A DNA stretch of 64,000 nt, taken from contig JAPEVC010000006.1 of NCBI GenBank assembly GCA_027946555.1, forward strand, positions 186,001 through 250,000, read 5' to 3'. Position 1 is the stretch's first letter. The number at the start of each line of letters is the position of its first letter. The DNA comes from Gnomoniopsis sp. IMI 355080 (lineage: Eukaryota > Ascomycota > Sordariomycetes > Diaporthales > Gnomoniaceae). A model generated the notes under the pieces. That model had not been told where the DNA came from, searched no databases, and saw nothing but the letters and a program-made list of their open reading frames with translations. Shown here in pieces: positions 42,883 to 55,277 of this stretch. The translations under genes and the position numbers were made by a program.

Positions 42883-44979
42883 CTACTGAGGTCCCATGCG
42901 CGTATACGACCAGATGCGAGCGCGCATATCTCCGGAACCGGTGGCGAAGTACTGGCCGCTCGGGCTTGGTGCGACTGAGATGACAGAGTTCTTGTGTCCT
43001 TGGAGCATAACTTGGGTGTTACCAGTCCTGGGATCCCAGAATTGGACACCGCGGTCCTTAGAACCGGACATGACCCACTGGGCATCGGGGGTCAAAGCGA
43101 CACTGAGGACGAAATCCTGGATAACATTGGTGTTAGCTCGAATCGCGCGTTCCATGAAGACGACCACTTACCCTGTGACCCTCGAATGTCTTTACGCATC
43201 GTCCGCCCTTGGGACCTTGGTGAATCCCATTTTGTGGTCGAGAAGAGCTCAACTCCCACATCTTGATGGTCCTGTCCAAACTGCCGGAAACAAGATCTTT
43301 GCCGCTTGGGGAGAAGGCAACGCTGTAAACACTGTCTTTATGTCCATCTGGGCCCTCAAGGCGCTCAACCAGAGTACCGTTTGCAATGTTCCACACGCGG
43401 ACGCTCTTGTCCAAGGAACCGGCTGCGACCAGCAGGCAGTCTGGAGAGATGGCAACAGTGGTGACACCGTCTTCGATCGAGAGGGTCAGAATGCTGTTCC
43501 CAGTCTCAATGTCCCAGAGACGGACTGTGCGATCGCCACTTCCAGATGCTATAGTCCGGCCATCACGAGAGAAGTCTAGACTATAGATATCCTGTTCGTG
43601 TCCGGAGAACGTATTCCTAATTGTGCGGTTTTGGATATCCCAGACCTAGTGGATATTAGCATGGAACGTTTCATTACGTGTGTACTGTGGTACTTACTCG
43701 GATCAACTTGTCCTCAGCTCCCGTAGCGAGGTACTTGCCATCAGGGCTGAAGCAAACGCTCCTGATGTACAAATCACCGCCCGTATCCGCACTGTCGTCT
43801 TGCAGAACGCACACCTTCTCACCAGAGATAATATCGTAAATCTGGGCAGACTTGTTGCATCCCGTTGCAACATACTTGCCATCCATGCTGAATCTAACGC
43901 AGCACACCACGCTTTCGTGGGCCAGAGTGTGGACAAGATCCACATCCAGTACGCGAGGGACGACCGGGTTGAAGATTACGAACCAATCGTCCCGGGCTTT
44001 CTTGTGCTGCGCAGGAAGCCGCTCGACGTCAAGGTCTCCGAGCGCATTGGTTGCTGGAGGCTGGTGCGGGTGGGCCATACGAGCGTGGTCTGGAGTGGGG
44101 TGGGTGCCGACCTGAGGAGACTGGCCTGGACCTCCAGGACCAGGGTAGGGAATGGGCGTGTTGATTTGGGGCGTAGCAGGCCCGCCAGCATTCGGAGGCC
44201 GTCCGACACCGCGCTTCCCGGGACCGGGACTAGCGGTGCTGGGAGGAGGCTGGGAAGGGAAGCCGCCAGGAGCTGGACCCTGCGGGTATTGAGGCTGGAA
44301 AGGCGGCTGCTGTTGCTGCGATGGTGGAGGTGGAGGCGGAGGAGGGCCCTGAAGTCCTGGGGGTGGCTGAGGCATTTGATGGGGAGGCGGCTGCTGCTGC
44401 TGCTCCTGAGGCGGAGGTGGAGGCGGAATAGGACCACCTTGGCCGCTCTGACCAGCCATAATGGCGCTGAAAGCATTGGTGCCCATGCCAATAGCTGGAG
44501 GAGGAGCCTGAGGGGGACCGGGGTGAGGAGGGCCGACCATCGGGTTCGGGGGAGCGCCTCCGCGGGCCTGGTCGAGCTGGCGGCGGAGATGGGTGATCTC
44601 TTCTTCATACCTGTCAAGCATGAGTTGTCAGTGGACGCGCAGAAATAAAATTGAAGCTTGGCAGCGAGACATACTTCTGCTTCAGAGTCATATGATTTTG
44701 CTCCATGGCATAAACTTTCTCGCGGACCAGCTGCATCTCGTTGACCTGGGTCTGGACTGTTTTCATTGTTAGAGTTGAGACCTCTCAAGCTCACGCGACG
44801 CCATCGATAGCTGTCGATTGACGCCTGGTCGGGTACTCACTCTGGTGCTCATAGTTTTCGCACTGACGGTGCAAGCTTTCCATCTCGGCTCGGATGCCGT
44901 CAAGAAGCTCGTTCATGCGGGCGCCAGAGTTGGCTCCCGGGGGAGCGCCCCCCATACCGCGGTGTGGGTACATAGACAT
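42883..44979 (-). CDS. rco-1: Tup1/RCO-1 global transcriptional co-repressor
   Basis: Five exons (44,979-44,841; 44,756-44,675; 44,610-43,698; 43,645-43,172; 43,116-42,883) give 613 residues, close to Neurospora RCO-1. Residues about 20-85 are the Tup1 tetramerisation helix ([20 protein letters not shown], then [20 protein letters not shown]) that also binds Ssn6. A long Pro/Gln/Gly-rich linker follows with PPPPPP runs. The C-terminus is a seven-bladed WD40 propeller starting [20 protein letters not shown], with blades such as [16 protein letters not shown] and [17 protein letters not shown], ending WSYTRMGPQ. It represses many gene sets through DNA-bound partners in the nucleus. The antisense frame of 322 codons over the linker is a shadow. 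Confidence 0.97.
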
Positions 44980-46027
44980 TTTTGCGACGCGAAACTTGAT
45001 TCTTGGCTATCGGCTGAGAACAGAAATAATTCGAAACAAAAGTCAACTGAATAGACGAAAGACGTCGTGGGGACTGGATCGCGGCGGTGCACAGTCGCAC
45101 TGCGGCCTTGGGGGTAGTGGTTGGGCTATGCGCTGCGGCAGCAGATTCTGTGAACGGTTCGCGCAGCCAACCTTCGTCGCGTTTGGTCGGCGGCGGAGCT
45201 TGATCGGTGAGGAGCTTGGGTTGTCCGATCAGAAATCACAAGGGCCCAAGATGGCAGTCGATGAAGCGTTTGCCTCCAATGCGGGTTGGGGTGCAATGGG
45301 GTGCGATCTCGATGTCGATGTAGCACAGCGGGGGAGGTGAGAAAGAAGGTGGAAAAGGAGGAAAGCGCGAAGATGCAGATGGAACAGGAACCACTCTCAC
45401 TATGCCTTTGGGAAGGCACGGACGAAGAGCTAAAAACTACAAAGTCCCCTTTCCCACTAAAACGAGTGAGTTTGTGCCAGCCCAACTTGGGCTAGCGTCT
45501 GTGGAGCATGCGATGCAAGGATCATGTCGCGCAGTGGGGTACGGAAAAGAGACGGGTATGAGACTTTCCCGCTACACAGTGTCTCCTAGCACGAACGGCG
45601 TCTTGGTAGAATTTAGAGCGCATAAGCGTCAATGATTCCACTACACAGGAACCTCTACGAAGAAAAAGTAGGTGGCTCGCTTGCTGAGAACGTGCAAGGA
45701 TCCATTTTTGAGATGTGACAAAATCGATATTTAGCACTTCAAAAGGCAAGGAGCACTCAGTATATAGATATTACGCTTTAAGGCTAGCGCATCATATGGA
45801 GTTCGGGAGGCTGGGGCAGTAGTATTGCTTTTTGCAGTTTAATGCGGTCTCATTAATTTTCCGGAATGGGTAAAGAACCGAAATACGCTGAAGATCAACC
45901 ACAAGAACTCTACGGAAGTACATATTGCGGCATTCGGCTTGAAAATGTTGAATCGCTAGTACGCAAGTGAATTGCTGTATACTGTTCGATGTTCCTATCT
46001 ATGGAGTATCACCGATAGTCTACTTGA

Positions 46028-46076
46028 AGCTCTCCCGTCCAGACTGGTATGATCGTGCGATGTGGACGGGAGAGCT
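46028..46076. repeat. 13-bp perfect inverted repeat
   Basis: AGCTCTCCCGTCC and GGACGGGAGAGCT face each other across 23 nt (46,041-46,063). A transcript would form a stable stem. Confidence 0.75.
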
Positions 46077-46596
46077 CAACGACCTACATAGTAAGTCCTC
46101 GCATCAACCTTCATTCACCTCAGAGAGCCGGAGGCATGCCAAGGGGAAAAAAGGAAACCGTAAACAATCTCGCAAAAAAATACTATGCAATTCGGAGTAG
46201 AAGAAAGAACAGGCTGTCTGAGGCTCGAATAGAGTGTTGACATGAGATTAGTCCGATAACCGTACGCAGTAGTACTATGGTATACAAACTTGTAGCCCGG
46301 TGGCAACTCGTGGTACCCAACTGTATCAGGCCGAGTACTTTCTTGGCATGTCGGGACGTATTGACAGGGCCCACTGCTTAAAACAGGGGGGCGCACCCTT
46401 GTTCAAGTAACATTGGCGTTGCGTCCGTGCGGCGAAAATGAAATGGAGGGTTGGTTCAAGGTTGAGAACATCGTCCTATCTAGGATCCTGGTACCGGTAC
46501 AGTAAACCAGGGCTGTCAGGCTGCCCAGTGGCCGAGTTCAGACAAAACTTCCGGCACGCTCGTTCCATTGGTGTGCGCCTTTCTCTACCCGCTAGG

Positions 46597-46606
46597 TACC
46601 TAGGTA
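46597..46606. repeat. TACCTAGGTA palindrome
   Basis: Exact copy, here inside a longer self-complementary context CTAGGTACCTAGGTAC. Other exact copies are at 150, 11,967, 14,166, 15,611, 15,867, 47,270 and 53,581. Confidence 0.7.
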
Positions 46607-48185
46607 CTGTGATAGCGCGGCTGTCACAACTAACAGCAGCAGCCTGTGCCAAAGCCAAATTGGTGATGTGCTCGATCCTCGATCCGGCTGGGGCTTCCTC
46701 AGCTGGCCCCCCCGCAGACCCATGGGTTTTCTGAACAACCGCATAATGACTGGCACCGCTGCTTCCTTCCGTAGGATGATCGAGTCATACCCAGGTAATA
46801 TACTGTACTTACTGCTGTCTTGGACATCCATCCAGACCTGGACAATGCAGGGCCTTGGAAGGGACATGGAAGGAGGAGCAACCAGTTTACCTCTTGATGA
46901 GCCGCAACAAGGCTGTAGGAAGGTGCGACGATTGGCGCTCTCGGGGTTGGCCTTGCCGCTCGTCTATAACCTTTCTTACCTTACGGCTTAATGTACGGGT
47001 CTCTCGCCCTTGACCTGGCCCTTGTGCAGCAACGCGGCAGTGGCCGCCCGCGTTTCGACGACCGAGCTTGACCTGTCATTTCTTCGGCCCGAAAAGATCG
47101 AGCCGACACAACTCACCGACGTCCTTCCAGGACTGCGTTGCAGAGAAACATATTGTTTTAGGTGATCATACGAGGATTTGTCGATCTGACATCTTGAGAT
47201 ACATCCAGGAATTCTGGCAGCATCGAGATTTCACCAGGATATAACTGACATCCAGGGGTGTTTCCCACCTACCTAGGTATTCGCGAACGTATAATCAATT
47301 TCCAAGCCCGTCAATGAATTGCTCTGGTCTGTCTTCTGCTCATGCACTTTGGAGCCGCAAGTGTGGGAACGAAAAGGTTTCTGTGAAAACATTCTCGAAA
47401 ATATCCGCCAGTCTGGCCCCCCCCCCAAACACCCTTTGCCCCTCTCGTCCCAGGTTTCATACTTGAGCTTCTGCGTGGCCATTCTGCTGTGCGTTTCGAG
47501 CTCGCCCCAGTAAGATTGAGTCTGGGCTCTTGCTCCTTGCTTGCAGCTGAAAACCAAGAGAAAGCGATATACTCTTAACCAGAGCTTTTTTGGTATCTAC
47601 TTTACTCGGTACAGTCCGAACTATCAGATGAGTTCAAGTGAACTGTGCATGCCTTGAATATGCAGCCGATCACCATGATCGGCAACGGGTACAATGTTGA
47701 CCCGCAAGAGATGGACCAACAGCCTGAATATTCTCAGGAGGATGAACGTATTTGCTGAGAAGATGCTCGAGCTCAGGACAAGGGATATCGTCTCAGCACT
47801 GGCCAAAAACACAATATGGATATTGCAGCTTCCAAGACGACGAGTTCGATGTGGTATCAGATGACCAAAGGCTTCGAATATACGGGTTTTACCAAACCCA
47901 AAAAAAAAAAACCCCCCCACGACGAAGGGCAGCATTCATGGTCAAATAACGTCGAGTCTTTTCTGACAGCCATGGCGGAGAGTGCAAGCAGATCAAAAGG
48001 AAGAAGTTCAGATGGACTAGGCCTGTGGATGATCTGGTCGACGGGGGCGTTCGATTTGCAAGTTTGGTGTAACGCTGGGGGAGACTCAATCTCTGCCTTT
48101 CCAGAAAGCAGATGCGAAACAGCAACGACCAACCGTTGGCGAATTGGACTTGGATCTGTCAAACTAGGTATTCGACTCCTATACC

Positions 48186-50324
48186 TCACCAGCTCCCATC
48201 TAACGCCACAAGCGCCCAAACGCTTCCCACAGTTGGCCGCGCCTTGTTGTTTACATACGTCCCAATATCCGCATCACCAGCCACAATAAACTTCGTCGGC
48301 ATCGGCACCGGGTTCAATCCATTCGTCACAAACGTATGCATCGCCGCCACCGCTTTCGCGCCAATCCCATAAGTCGCGGCATAATAATCACTCGTTGCAC
48401 CCGCCCACAGCGCCCATTCGGAAATCATGAAATCGACGCTATCCCCATTCCCCGGCACCGCATAGAGCACGCCGCCGCTCACGTCCGCCAGGTCCGCGTA
48501 CCTCTCGCTGTACCATGCGGCTTCTAGCTCGGCTGCGGCCGCGGGGAAGGTATCGAGGCCGAGGAGGGCGTCCGGGAAAAGGTGGAAGGCAGTCAGCCAG
48601 CTGCTTTCGTCGCCGTAGTTGTATGTCAAGTGTGTGGGATTAGACGCGCTATCGAGCCCCACGCTGTCTGTATAAATTGTCTCTGCGAACCCGGTCCCGT
48701 AGGAAGTATAGTTGGACAGGCCGAGTAACGCGCCCAGGGCCTTGAGACCGACGGCTGCGCTTGTTGCGAGGCCTGTCTGATTGGCACTGGCAGAGATGGC
48801 GTCAACAGTGCTGAGCTGGGAGGAGGGGTATAGGCCGTTTGTGACCGTCCAGTCGCCCGCCACAAGCAGCTTCTCTGTATAGCTGTCGAGCCAATCGGTG
48901 GAAGAGCCCGTTGCATGGTTGTATGCGTAAAGGAGGGTGAAGAAAGGCGCCGTTGCCTCGACATAAATTGCCTCGTCCACACCATCGTTATGTCCCGAGG
49001 CTATGGGGTATGCTACATCACAAAGTTAGCAGAAGCCCGGAGATTGATTGGGAAGAGGCGGTATCTTACTGCCGAGATCATGTGGTATATACTGCTCAGG
49101 CCACTCATCCGTGTTTAGGTAGATGAGATACGGTAAGCACAGCAGCTTGATCCACTCTGGGCTAATCGTGTAAAGCGCAGGAAATGTCGGGAAAATCACA
49201 TCGACCGTCGACACATCTCCATTGCTCGAGATCTCCTTCAAGAACACCATCACATCCGCCGTATCCAGGCTACTCGTCGGAACCACAACATCCATTGCCC
49301 CATAAATTTGCCGCACACTCTGCTCTAGCAAGTCGGTATACTCTGTCGAGAACGCACTCCCTGCAGCCGCTACCCGCTCATCAAGTGTCACAGCCTCTGC
49401 ATACGCACTCTCGTAGTCCGCCAAAAACGCAGGCAGCGCCGTCGCAGGTGTGGGATACTCTGACATGTAGTACCCACTGTACGACTCGCCCAAGAACGTC
49501 AGCGCATGCGCCCGATCATAACCCACCGCGAACGTCGCCTCCGCACTGCTCACGCTGCCGAAATCGTGCGCTACACCGAACAAGTAATCCTCAACGTATG
49601 CCGCCGCCGAGTCCTCGAGGCTCCCATCCGCTACGAAGGCCTGCTGTACCGTCTTGCGCAGCCCGTACTGCGTGGTCATTGTAGACGCTGCGCTTGGCTT
49701 GCTCCCAAAGACGAGCGAGCCCCAGGCAGCCATCTGGTCATTTTCAGCGTAGAGCGTCTGCGCGGGATCCGAAATGTTGAAGTACACAGACGCCCCGTCC
49801 GAAGCCGTCTGGACAGACGCGTCGAGCGAGCCCGAGAAGCCCGCCCAGGAGTCGTCCACGCCGCTGAAGATCTGCACGTCGAGCGAGGCATCGCTGGCGA
49901 CGCTCACTGTGAGATAGCTGTATGGGAGAGACTGGCGGATGTAGTTGCTAGGTGAGACAGGCGAGAAGAAGTCGACGGTGACGGTGGCATCGCCCACAAT
50001 GTACGTAATGATGGTATGGGTGGAAGTGAACTCGATCGCCGTCTGGGTGGCGGCCTCTGCATTGTCGACGCCGTTTACTTCGCTGAACAGGTAATATGTG
50101 ACACCAGCGACGCGAGCAAAGATGGGCCAGTACAGTGTCTGGCCTTGCCAAAACTCGGGCTCTGCAGCGGGTGCATCGCTTGCTACGTTCCCTGGGAGCC
50201 AAGCCGAGAGGTAAGGGTTGCGGACAGCAAGAGGGTAGGAGGAGATGCTTGCTGTTCCGGCGCGTGTTGTTGTAAGGAAAACGCTGCTGTAGAGCAGCGC
50301 TCTGCCTAGTCTTGTAAATTGCAT
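48186..50324 (-). CDS. secreted glutaminase-type protein (DUF4965/DUF5127)
   Basis: Two exons, 50,324-49,070 and 49,012-48,186, give 693 residues. The N-terminus (MQFTRLGRALLYSSVFLTTT, then RAG) is a signal peptide. The mature protein follows the order of the fungal GtaA glutaminase family: SSYPLAVRNPYLSAWLPG, WQGQTLYWPIFARV, then DUF5127 beta-rich region, FLKEISSNGDVSTVDVIFPT, IPHDLGTYPIASGHNDG across the junction, EATAPFFTLLYAY and the C-terminal EWALWAGAT. Members convert glutamine to glutamate outside the cell, known from Aspergillus; the glutaminase activity of this member is inferred. Several Asn-x-Ser/Thr sites fit secretion. Confidence 0.85.
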
Positions 50325-51693
50325 CTCGGGATGGACAGACGAAGACCAGGTCTTTTCTTCAACCTGATGGTGATGTATGTAGTCAAGCTGCTAAATGTAA
50401 AAGCACGAAGACCTCGACAACCCATCTTTTTAAACTATTTCTACCCTCAAGGGCCATCTCTCCAGTACCGACTCATAAAATTGTTCTGCCTGCAAGCCAC
50501 ACGCAAGATGTGACCCCCGCCTAGTTCGTCAGCTGACGCCATCGTCTAGCTCCTTCAATCCTCCCTGGTAGAAGTCATCGTCATGTCTGCACGCCCCCAC
50601 TAAAGTTTCGATCCTGTGGTCTGGCTCTCTTGAACTCCGCACTTTGGGGTGGCGTTGTTCCTTATCGTTAGCGAAGGCATCATTTCTGCATACCTATGCA
50701 AATCAGTGCATGCCGCATGCGGGTGACTAGTTGTACGCAGTGTTGTATTTGACGTACTGAGTGATGTGATGACATCTGACGGAGACCTAAAATGCAAAGT
50801 CTAGTCTTATGCCGAGTTCTCAGGATCGCGTCGTTTCTTTCAGCCAAGGTTCATTACGTTGATATCTATACAAGCGTCAGGAATCCCATCACAATTGCGT
50901 CCAACAATCTATGTCAAGCACAGAGATGCTCGACGATTAGGCCCAATAGCAACTGCAGCTAGCGTGACAAACTTAGTCACTTCAACGGTGAAAATATAGC
51001 CCCAACCACAGCGACCTTTTCCAATCGGAATTCGCCAACATATGGTCTAGTGATCACTATCAAGGCTCGCCTACCAGCCTTAGGGTTGTCAGTTCAAGTC
51101 TGGTACTTTTCTATTATTTATAGTCTCGGGACATCACCTGAAACTCTGCCTAAAAGTCCACAGCAAGAACGATGACTATCCAATACCTATGTAATAAGGA
51201 GCTCTTCTTTCGGTTTCTTCCGACTTCGTCCGATCGCCCTCGGCAGATACTTGTTTTAATAGACGGTAAATTAGCCTTCGTAATAACAGATCGAAATTTT
51301 TCTTTCCCCTGGGTTTCTTTGGCTACTTTTCGTCTTCAATGCCAGTCCCTCTAGCTCTGTTCAAGTTCTGACCTTTGTGGAAACTTGTGTGATGCAGTTG
51401 TAGACGTAGTGTGGCTGTTCCTATTCGGCGAATGCTTCCAGCCTCCTACTAGATTTGGTCGATAGTCTGCCCAGGAGGAGGCAGCCTGGCAGTTCACTAC
51501 TTGGTGCACATTTGTTCCAATCTCCGTGATTCTCAAGGGGACGAGACTGCCTATCTGGCATGCATATGTCTGAGACTTCTTCTAATTCTAATTCTAATCT
51601 AGATGTTTCGGATAATCTATCCAGTATTTTCAATGACATCTATAGTCGAGGCAGGCCTCGTTGACCCTACTGTCGTCTTCATTGTGCGATTTC
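50325..51693. other. intergenic with a tRNA-like stretch
   Basis: About 1.37 kb. Around 51,042-51,112 the sequence has box A-like TGGTCTAGTGA and box B-like AGTTCAAGTCT but a poor acceptor stem. Nothing else is supported. Confidence 0.4.
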
Positions 51694-53134
51694 TCATTCG
51701 GATGCCATGATTTGTCTTAGCCAGCGCTTTTCCTCTTCTCCTCCGAATATAACGTCTATAGCTCTCCTAGCCAGGTTACGGATCTCGGACTCCGAAAGAC
51801 CAAAATGCTTGGCTACGAGGCGATATTCATTTGACAAAGGACTGCCAAAAACACCAACATCGTCGGTCTGCGCAGGACATTAGTATCAAGCTATGGGCTG
51901 AGAGGTCACCTGGTAGGGATATGGCTCCACTTACACATAGCACCACGGTGCACTCATCAACTTTCCCTGTTTCCCTGAGTCAGTCTTTCAAGTGTCCAAA
52001 AGGAGGAAAAGAAGGAGAGAGAGAACCAAGACGTACACCACTCCCCAAAGTGATGGCCTTCAAATCCGCCCTGGACCATATCTGCATGAACGTTGCAGCT
52101 CAGACACAACTCCAGCCCCAGTCCACCCGAAAACCTCCTGATTTCCTCCTTCACACGTTCACTCGTGTGGATTACATGTCCGATGCGCTGGGGTTTCCAC
52201 TCCCTCAACAGCATCAACAACTCCTCGTCCGTCCCACTGGCCTCAGCCTCCGCAAAGTGCAGCGTGGTACCCAAGTCCGGGCACTCACGGCTGACTTTCT
52301 CGAATGCAGGTTGCAAGATCTCAATACCAGTGCGTGATGGGTCTCCACAAAGATCAACGCCTACGACGCCTTGGTTCTTGAATTGTGCTGCCAAGTCCAC
52401 GACCTCCATGGCTTCGGCGAGGGTATTGCGCCGATCGATAGAGAGGATCAATTTCGTGCGTAGACTGTCATTTGTGCTCTCGAACTCGGAAATAGTAGAG
52501 AGTATGGCAGACACATAGTCTGCCTTTGTAAGGCCACTTTTTGGTAAGGCTCGAGGGGTCGTGCGCAATTCGAGATATACCACGCCGTCGGCGGCAAAGT
52601 CACGCAGCACGGATAGGGTCGTATGTCTCACAGCTGGAAGGTCGTTGACGAGATGATATATATACGAGGAGAACAGTGGAAAGAACCTTGCGATTGTGAG
52701 CTTGCAGACTTTGTCAGGCAGAGACCGTCGAAGCAAGGTAACATAGTTGGAGAGTGATATCTCCCCTCTCTTTTGTGAAGGAACGGGGAAGACGGGACCT
52801 TGCCGATCCATGTATGACCTACGTCTTGAGATTATAATCATGCTTGCCGTCGGGCATTTCAATGAGAGGATCCGCTAGGTCTGTCTCGCCGCCCTCTTTC
52901 TTCATAAGCCAGACCTCATGAAGGCATTGCCTGCTTATGCTCCCGCTCAGGTGGGCATGAAGCTGTAACGTGGAGAAATGAGCACTGGTCAGCCGGGAGA
53001 GCCCCATGATGTCGAGAGAGTAATCCAAAGTCACAGGTTGAAGTTCTAGACTTCCAAAAACACAGATCAAAGCTTATCGTCCTCACCTCAATCTTGGGTA
53101 GTGTTACCCAGTCCATTGCTGGTCCCTGCGACAT
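51694..53134 (-). CDS. adenosine deaminase-like enzyme (ADAL / N6-methyl-AMP deaminase type)
   Basis: Five exons: 53,134-53,087; 52,962-52,823; 52,686-52,037; 51,966-51,935 (32 nt); 51,867-51,694; total 347 residues with frame kept throughout. Metal-binding and catalytic motifs of the family are present: HAHLSGSI near residue 18, the HAGE-equivalent LHFAEAEASGTDEE, RIGHVIHTSE, and TDDVGVFGSPLSNEY, which supplies the metal Asp. The EGHHFGEWWK segment, split by the micro-exon, is typical of ADAL rather than classic adenosine deaminase. Characterised ADAL enzymes remove the amine from N6-methyl-AMP, preventing its reuse; some fungal members are annotated as adenosine deaminase. Cytosolic; no targeting signals. 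Divergent from Trs33. Confidence 0.88.
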
Positions 53135-53899
53135 GGCAAGTGCTTGGGTTTTGCTGATAGATCTCGTCTGCCAGTTGTGAGCTTTGTAACGAGTACAGCT
53201 TTGAACACTTGAAAGATTCGGCAACTCTTCTTCGAGGTGAGTCTGCAGAGGTTGTCCTATAGATCGGGGAGTATGTGCGCGGTACACCTGAGTTACAACT
53301 TAATCAGGAGTATACTGGTGAAGATATTTCTATTGTACAAAACAAGACATTATAGTTACAATTGCCTAGGTAAAAACGTTTAGCTCCGACGAGGCAACTG
53401 TAGGAGAGAGCAGGTGCTATAATAATTCAGACGTGATGCTCCAGACTGAGAGGAAAGGTTGAACCTGTTGCACCCTGGCTCGCCAACTAAAGTCCAGGGG
53501 TCCCCAGCTTCATTATAACACCTGAACTCAGCGATAAGCTAGGTACCTCGATAAGCCGCTAAGACGGGCGCCATTGACTGTACCTAGGTATTGCACTGTT
53601 CGCTGTATTGGAACACGACGGCTGAACTTCCCGAGGCATGCTCGACGACAACTTGCGCTCAAGAAACCGCTACCTACCTACTTTCTCTAGCATTGCAACC
53701 AACCAAATCATAGCCGTTCAACCCTGTTACAACCCAGCCTCTCCAACTTTCGAACAGTCAAGCGCTCATCCCCTTTTACCGCCGTCAGGCAAGCGCACCC
53801 AGCTCTCAACAGCCTCCTCTTAACCCCGTCAATCCACGAACCGACCCTCTCTCTTGCCCAGGAAGCTGAGGCTCAACCCCCTCCCCTTCGCCGCCCACC
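53135..53899. promoter_or_regulatory. divergent region of ADAL and Trs33
   Basis: 765 nt between the two start codons. It contains one exact TACCTAGGTA palindrome (53,581) and two near copies (CCTAGGTAAA at 53,366 and GCTAGGTACC at 53,540). The last 60 nt before the Trs33 ATG are pyrimidine-rich. Confidence 0.4.
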
Positions 53900-54782
53900 A
53901 TGTCCTTCGAGCCCGTTCTCCCTCCGTACAATGCCAGCGATCCAACAGCAACCTTCCTCTCCAGCTCCTGCCTCGACCTCCTCCTCATTGAGCTCGTTCC
54001 CATGGCCTATCGCGTTACAAACGAGCTCGAAGCCGCCTCCGCCTCCGTCGCCGTTCCGCCCCCAACAACAGGCCAGAATCCCAGCACATCCTCGGACTCG
54101 GTGTCGGTGAGCACGGCGGCGGCGGCAGCGGCGGTTCCGGGGTCGAAACGCGTCATGGACGAGGACGAGGAGCGGGATGCGGTCTTTTACCGGCTCGAGA
54201 CGCTGGGATATCGGGTTGGGCAGGGGCTTGTGGAGCGGTACGTGACGTCCTGTCTTATGTTGATGCCAAAGAACGAGACAGTGAAAGAAGTTTGGCAAGC
54301 TGACTGGTGCATGTGTATCGCGCAGATTCTCCCGTGACAGGCCGCGCTTCAACGACACGCTTGACGTGATCAAATTCATCTGCAAGGATCTATGGACGCT
54401 GGTGTTCAGGAAACAGGTCGACAACCTGAAAACGAATCATAGGGTAGGTCAATGTCTGGATCTCGTCTCCAAGTCGGGTGAGGATACTGATAATAGACTA
54501 CTAGGGAGTCTACGTGCTCACAGACAACCTATTCAAGCCATTCTCGAGGATGAGCACTGCGCCTGGAGTCAATGCGGTACCACGAGCTGAACCGGTATGC
54601 TACGTCCTATTCTCCATTGGGCACGGACAATATACTGACCCCCTATGCAGTTCCTTTGGTTTCCTTGTGGTGTGGTACGGGGCGCGTTGGCCGCCTTGGG
54701 GATCAACGCGACGGTGCAGGCTGAGACGACAGACTTGCCACAGGCAATATTCCAGATCAAAACAGTGCCGACGAAATCATGA
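53900..54782 (+). CDS. TRS33: TRAPP complex subunit Trs33 (TRAPPC6)
   Basis: Exons 53,900-54,237; 54,326-54,443; 54,505-54,594; 54,651-54,782 give 225 residues. The fold of Bet3-like TRAPP subunits is visible: [40 protein letters not shown], the [17 protein letters not shown] segment, [18 protein letters not shown], and [17 protein letters not shown] near the end. A Ser/Ala-rich insertion of about 50 residues separates the first two helices and is typical of fungal orthologues. The protein is part of the core TRAPP assembly that activates Ypt1/Rab1 in ER-to-Golgi and Golgi traffic. The long antisense frame across exon 1 reflects GC-rich codon use. Confidence 0.9.
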
Positions 54783-55277
54783 ATTGGTCCGGGATTTATT
54801 CCCAAGTCACCCTTATTTGATTAATTAGACAAGCGGGCACCGGTAGAGCAGCATTCACATGGGTAGAAAAAGACGGGAGGTTTTTGGCGTTTGGTGGCGT
54901 TCATTTCGGGCGGGCGCTTCTATACCCCTATCTTCCATCACAACTAAGAGTCAAAAGACTCTAGAGAACCAACTCTCAACCAATTATCCGCAAATGCCAT
55001 CATCTTTCGCAACGGAACCGTGTGTATTTCTTTCTAGCCTCAAGCTATGGAAGAAGCACGATTACCAGTCATCATGTGCCTCGTCACCATGAAATGACAC
55101 TTACAACCTGGAATACGAAGGAACGATCAGCAACCAACTTTTCTCCGATTGATGTCTTCTGATCTATCGCATAGTCCGCGCCGTACGTTGCAGAAACCGG
55201 CCGCACGCCTCTTTGCGATCTTCGCCGGTCGAAAAAAGAACAGAACAGGGACCGGACTCGAAAAGGGGAAGGGGTAA
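54783..55277. other. convergent spacer, no gene seen
   Basis: 495 nt between the stops of Trs33 and malate dehydrogenase; no other signal. Confidence 0.5.

Larger units (their letters stand above)
44980..48185. other. 3.2-kb intergenic region
   Basis: It contains the presumed long leader and promoter of the Tup1 gene (pyrimidine-rich on the reverse strand to about 45,500), a 13-bp inverted repeat (46,028-46,076), TACCTAGGTA palindromes at 46,597 and 47,270, a C10 run at 47,417 and an A12C7 run at 47,900. I find no gene. Confidence 0.5.

Noticed and set aside
43680..44648. 322-codon open frame opposite the Tup1 linker
   Set aside because: Antisense to a Pro/Gln-rich exon; Trp/Arg-rich translation reflects CCN/CAG codons on the other strand.
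44900..45100. Overlapping upstream frame at the Tup1 start as a regulatory uORF
   Set aside because: The frame opens with GTG rather than ATG, so there is no upstream AUG to support it.
53873..54424. 183-codon reverse frame across Trs33 exon 1
   Set aside because: Crosses a proven exon-intron boundary of Trs33 and consists of Arg/Gly-rich shadow sequence.
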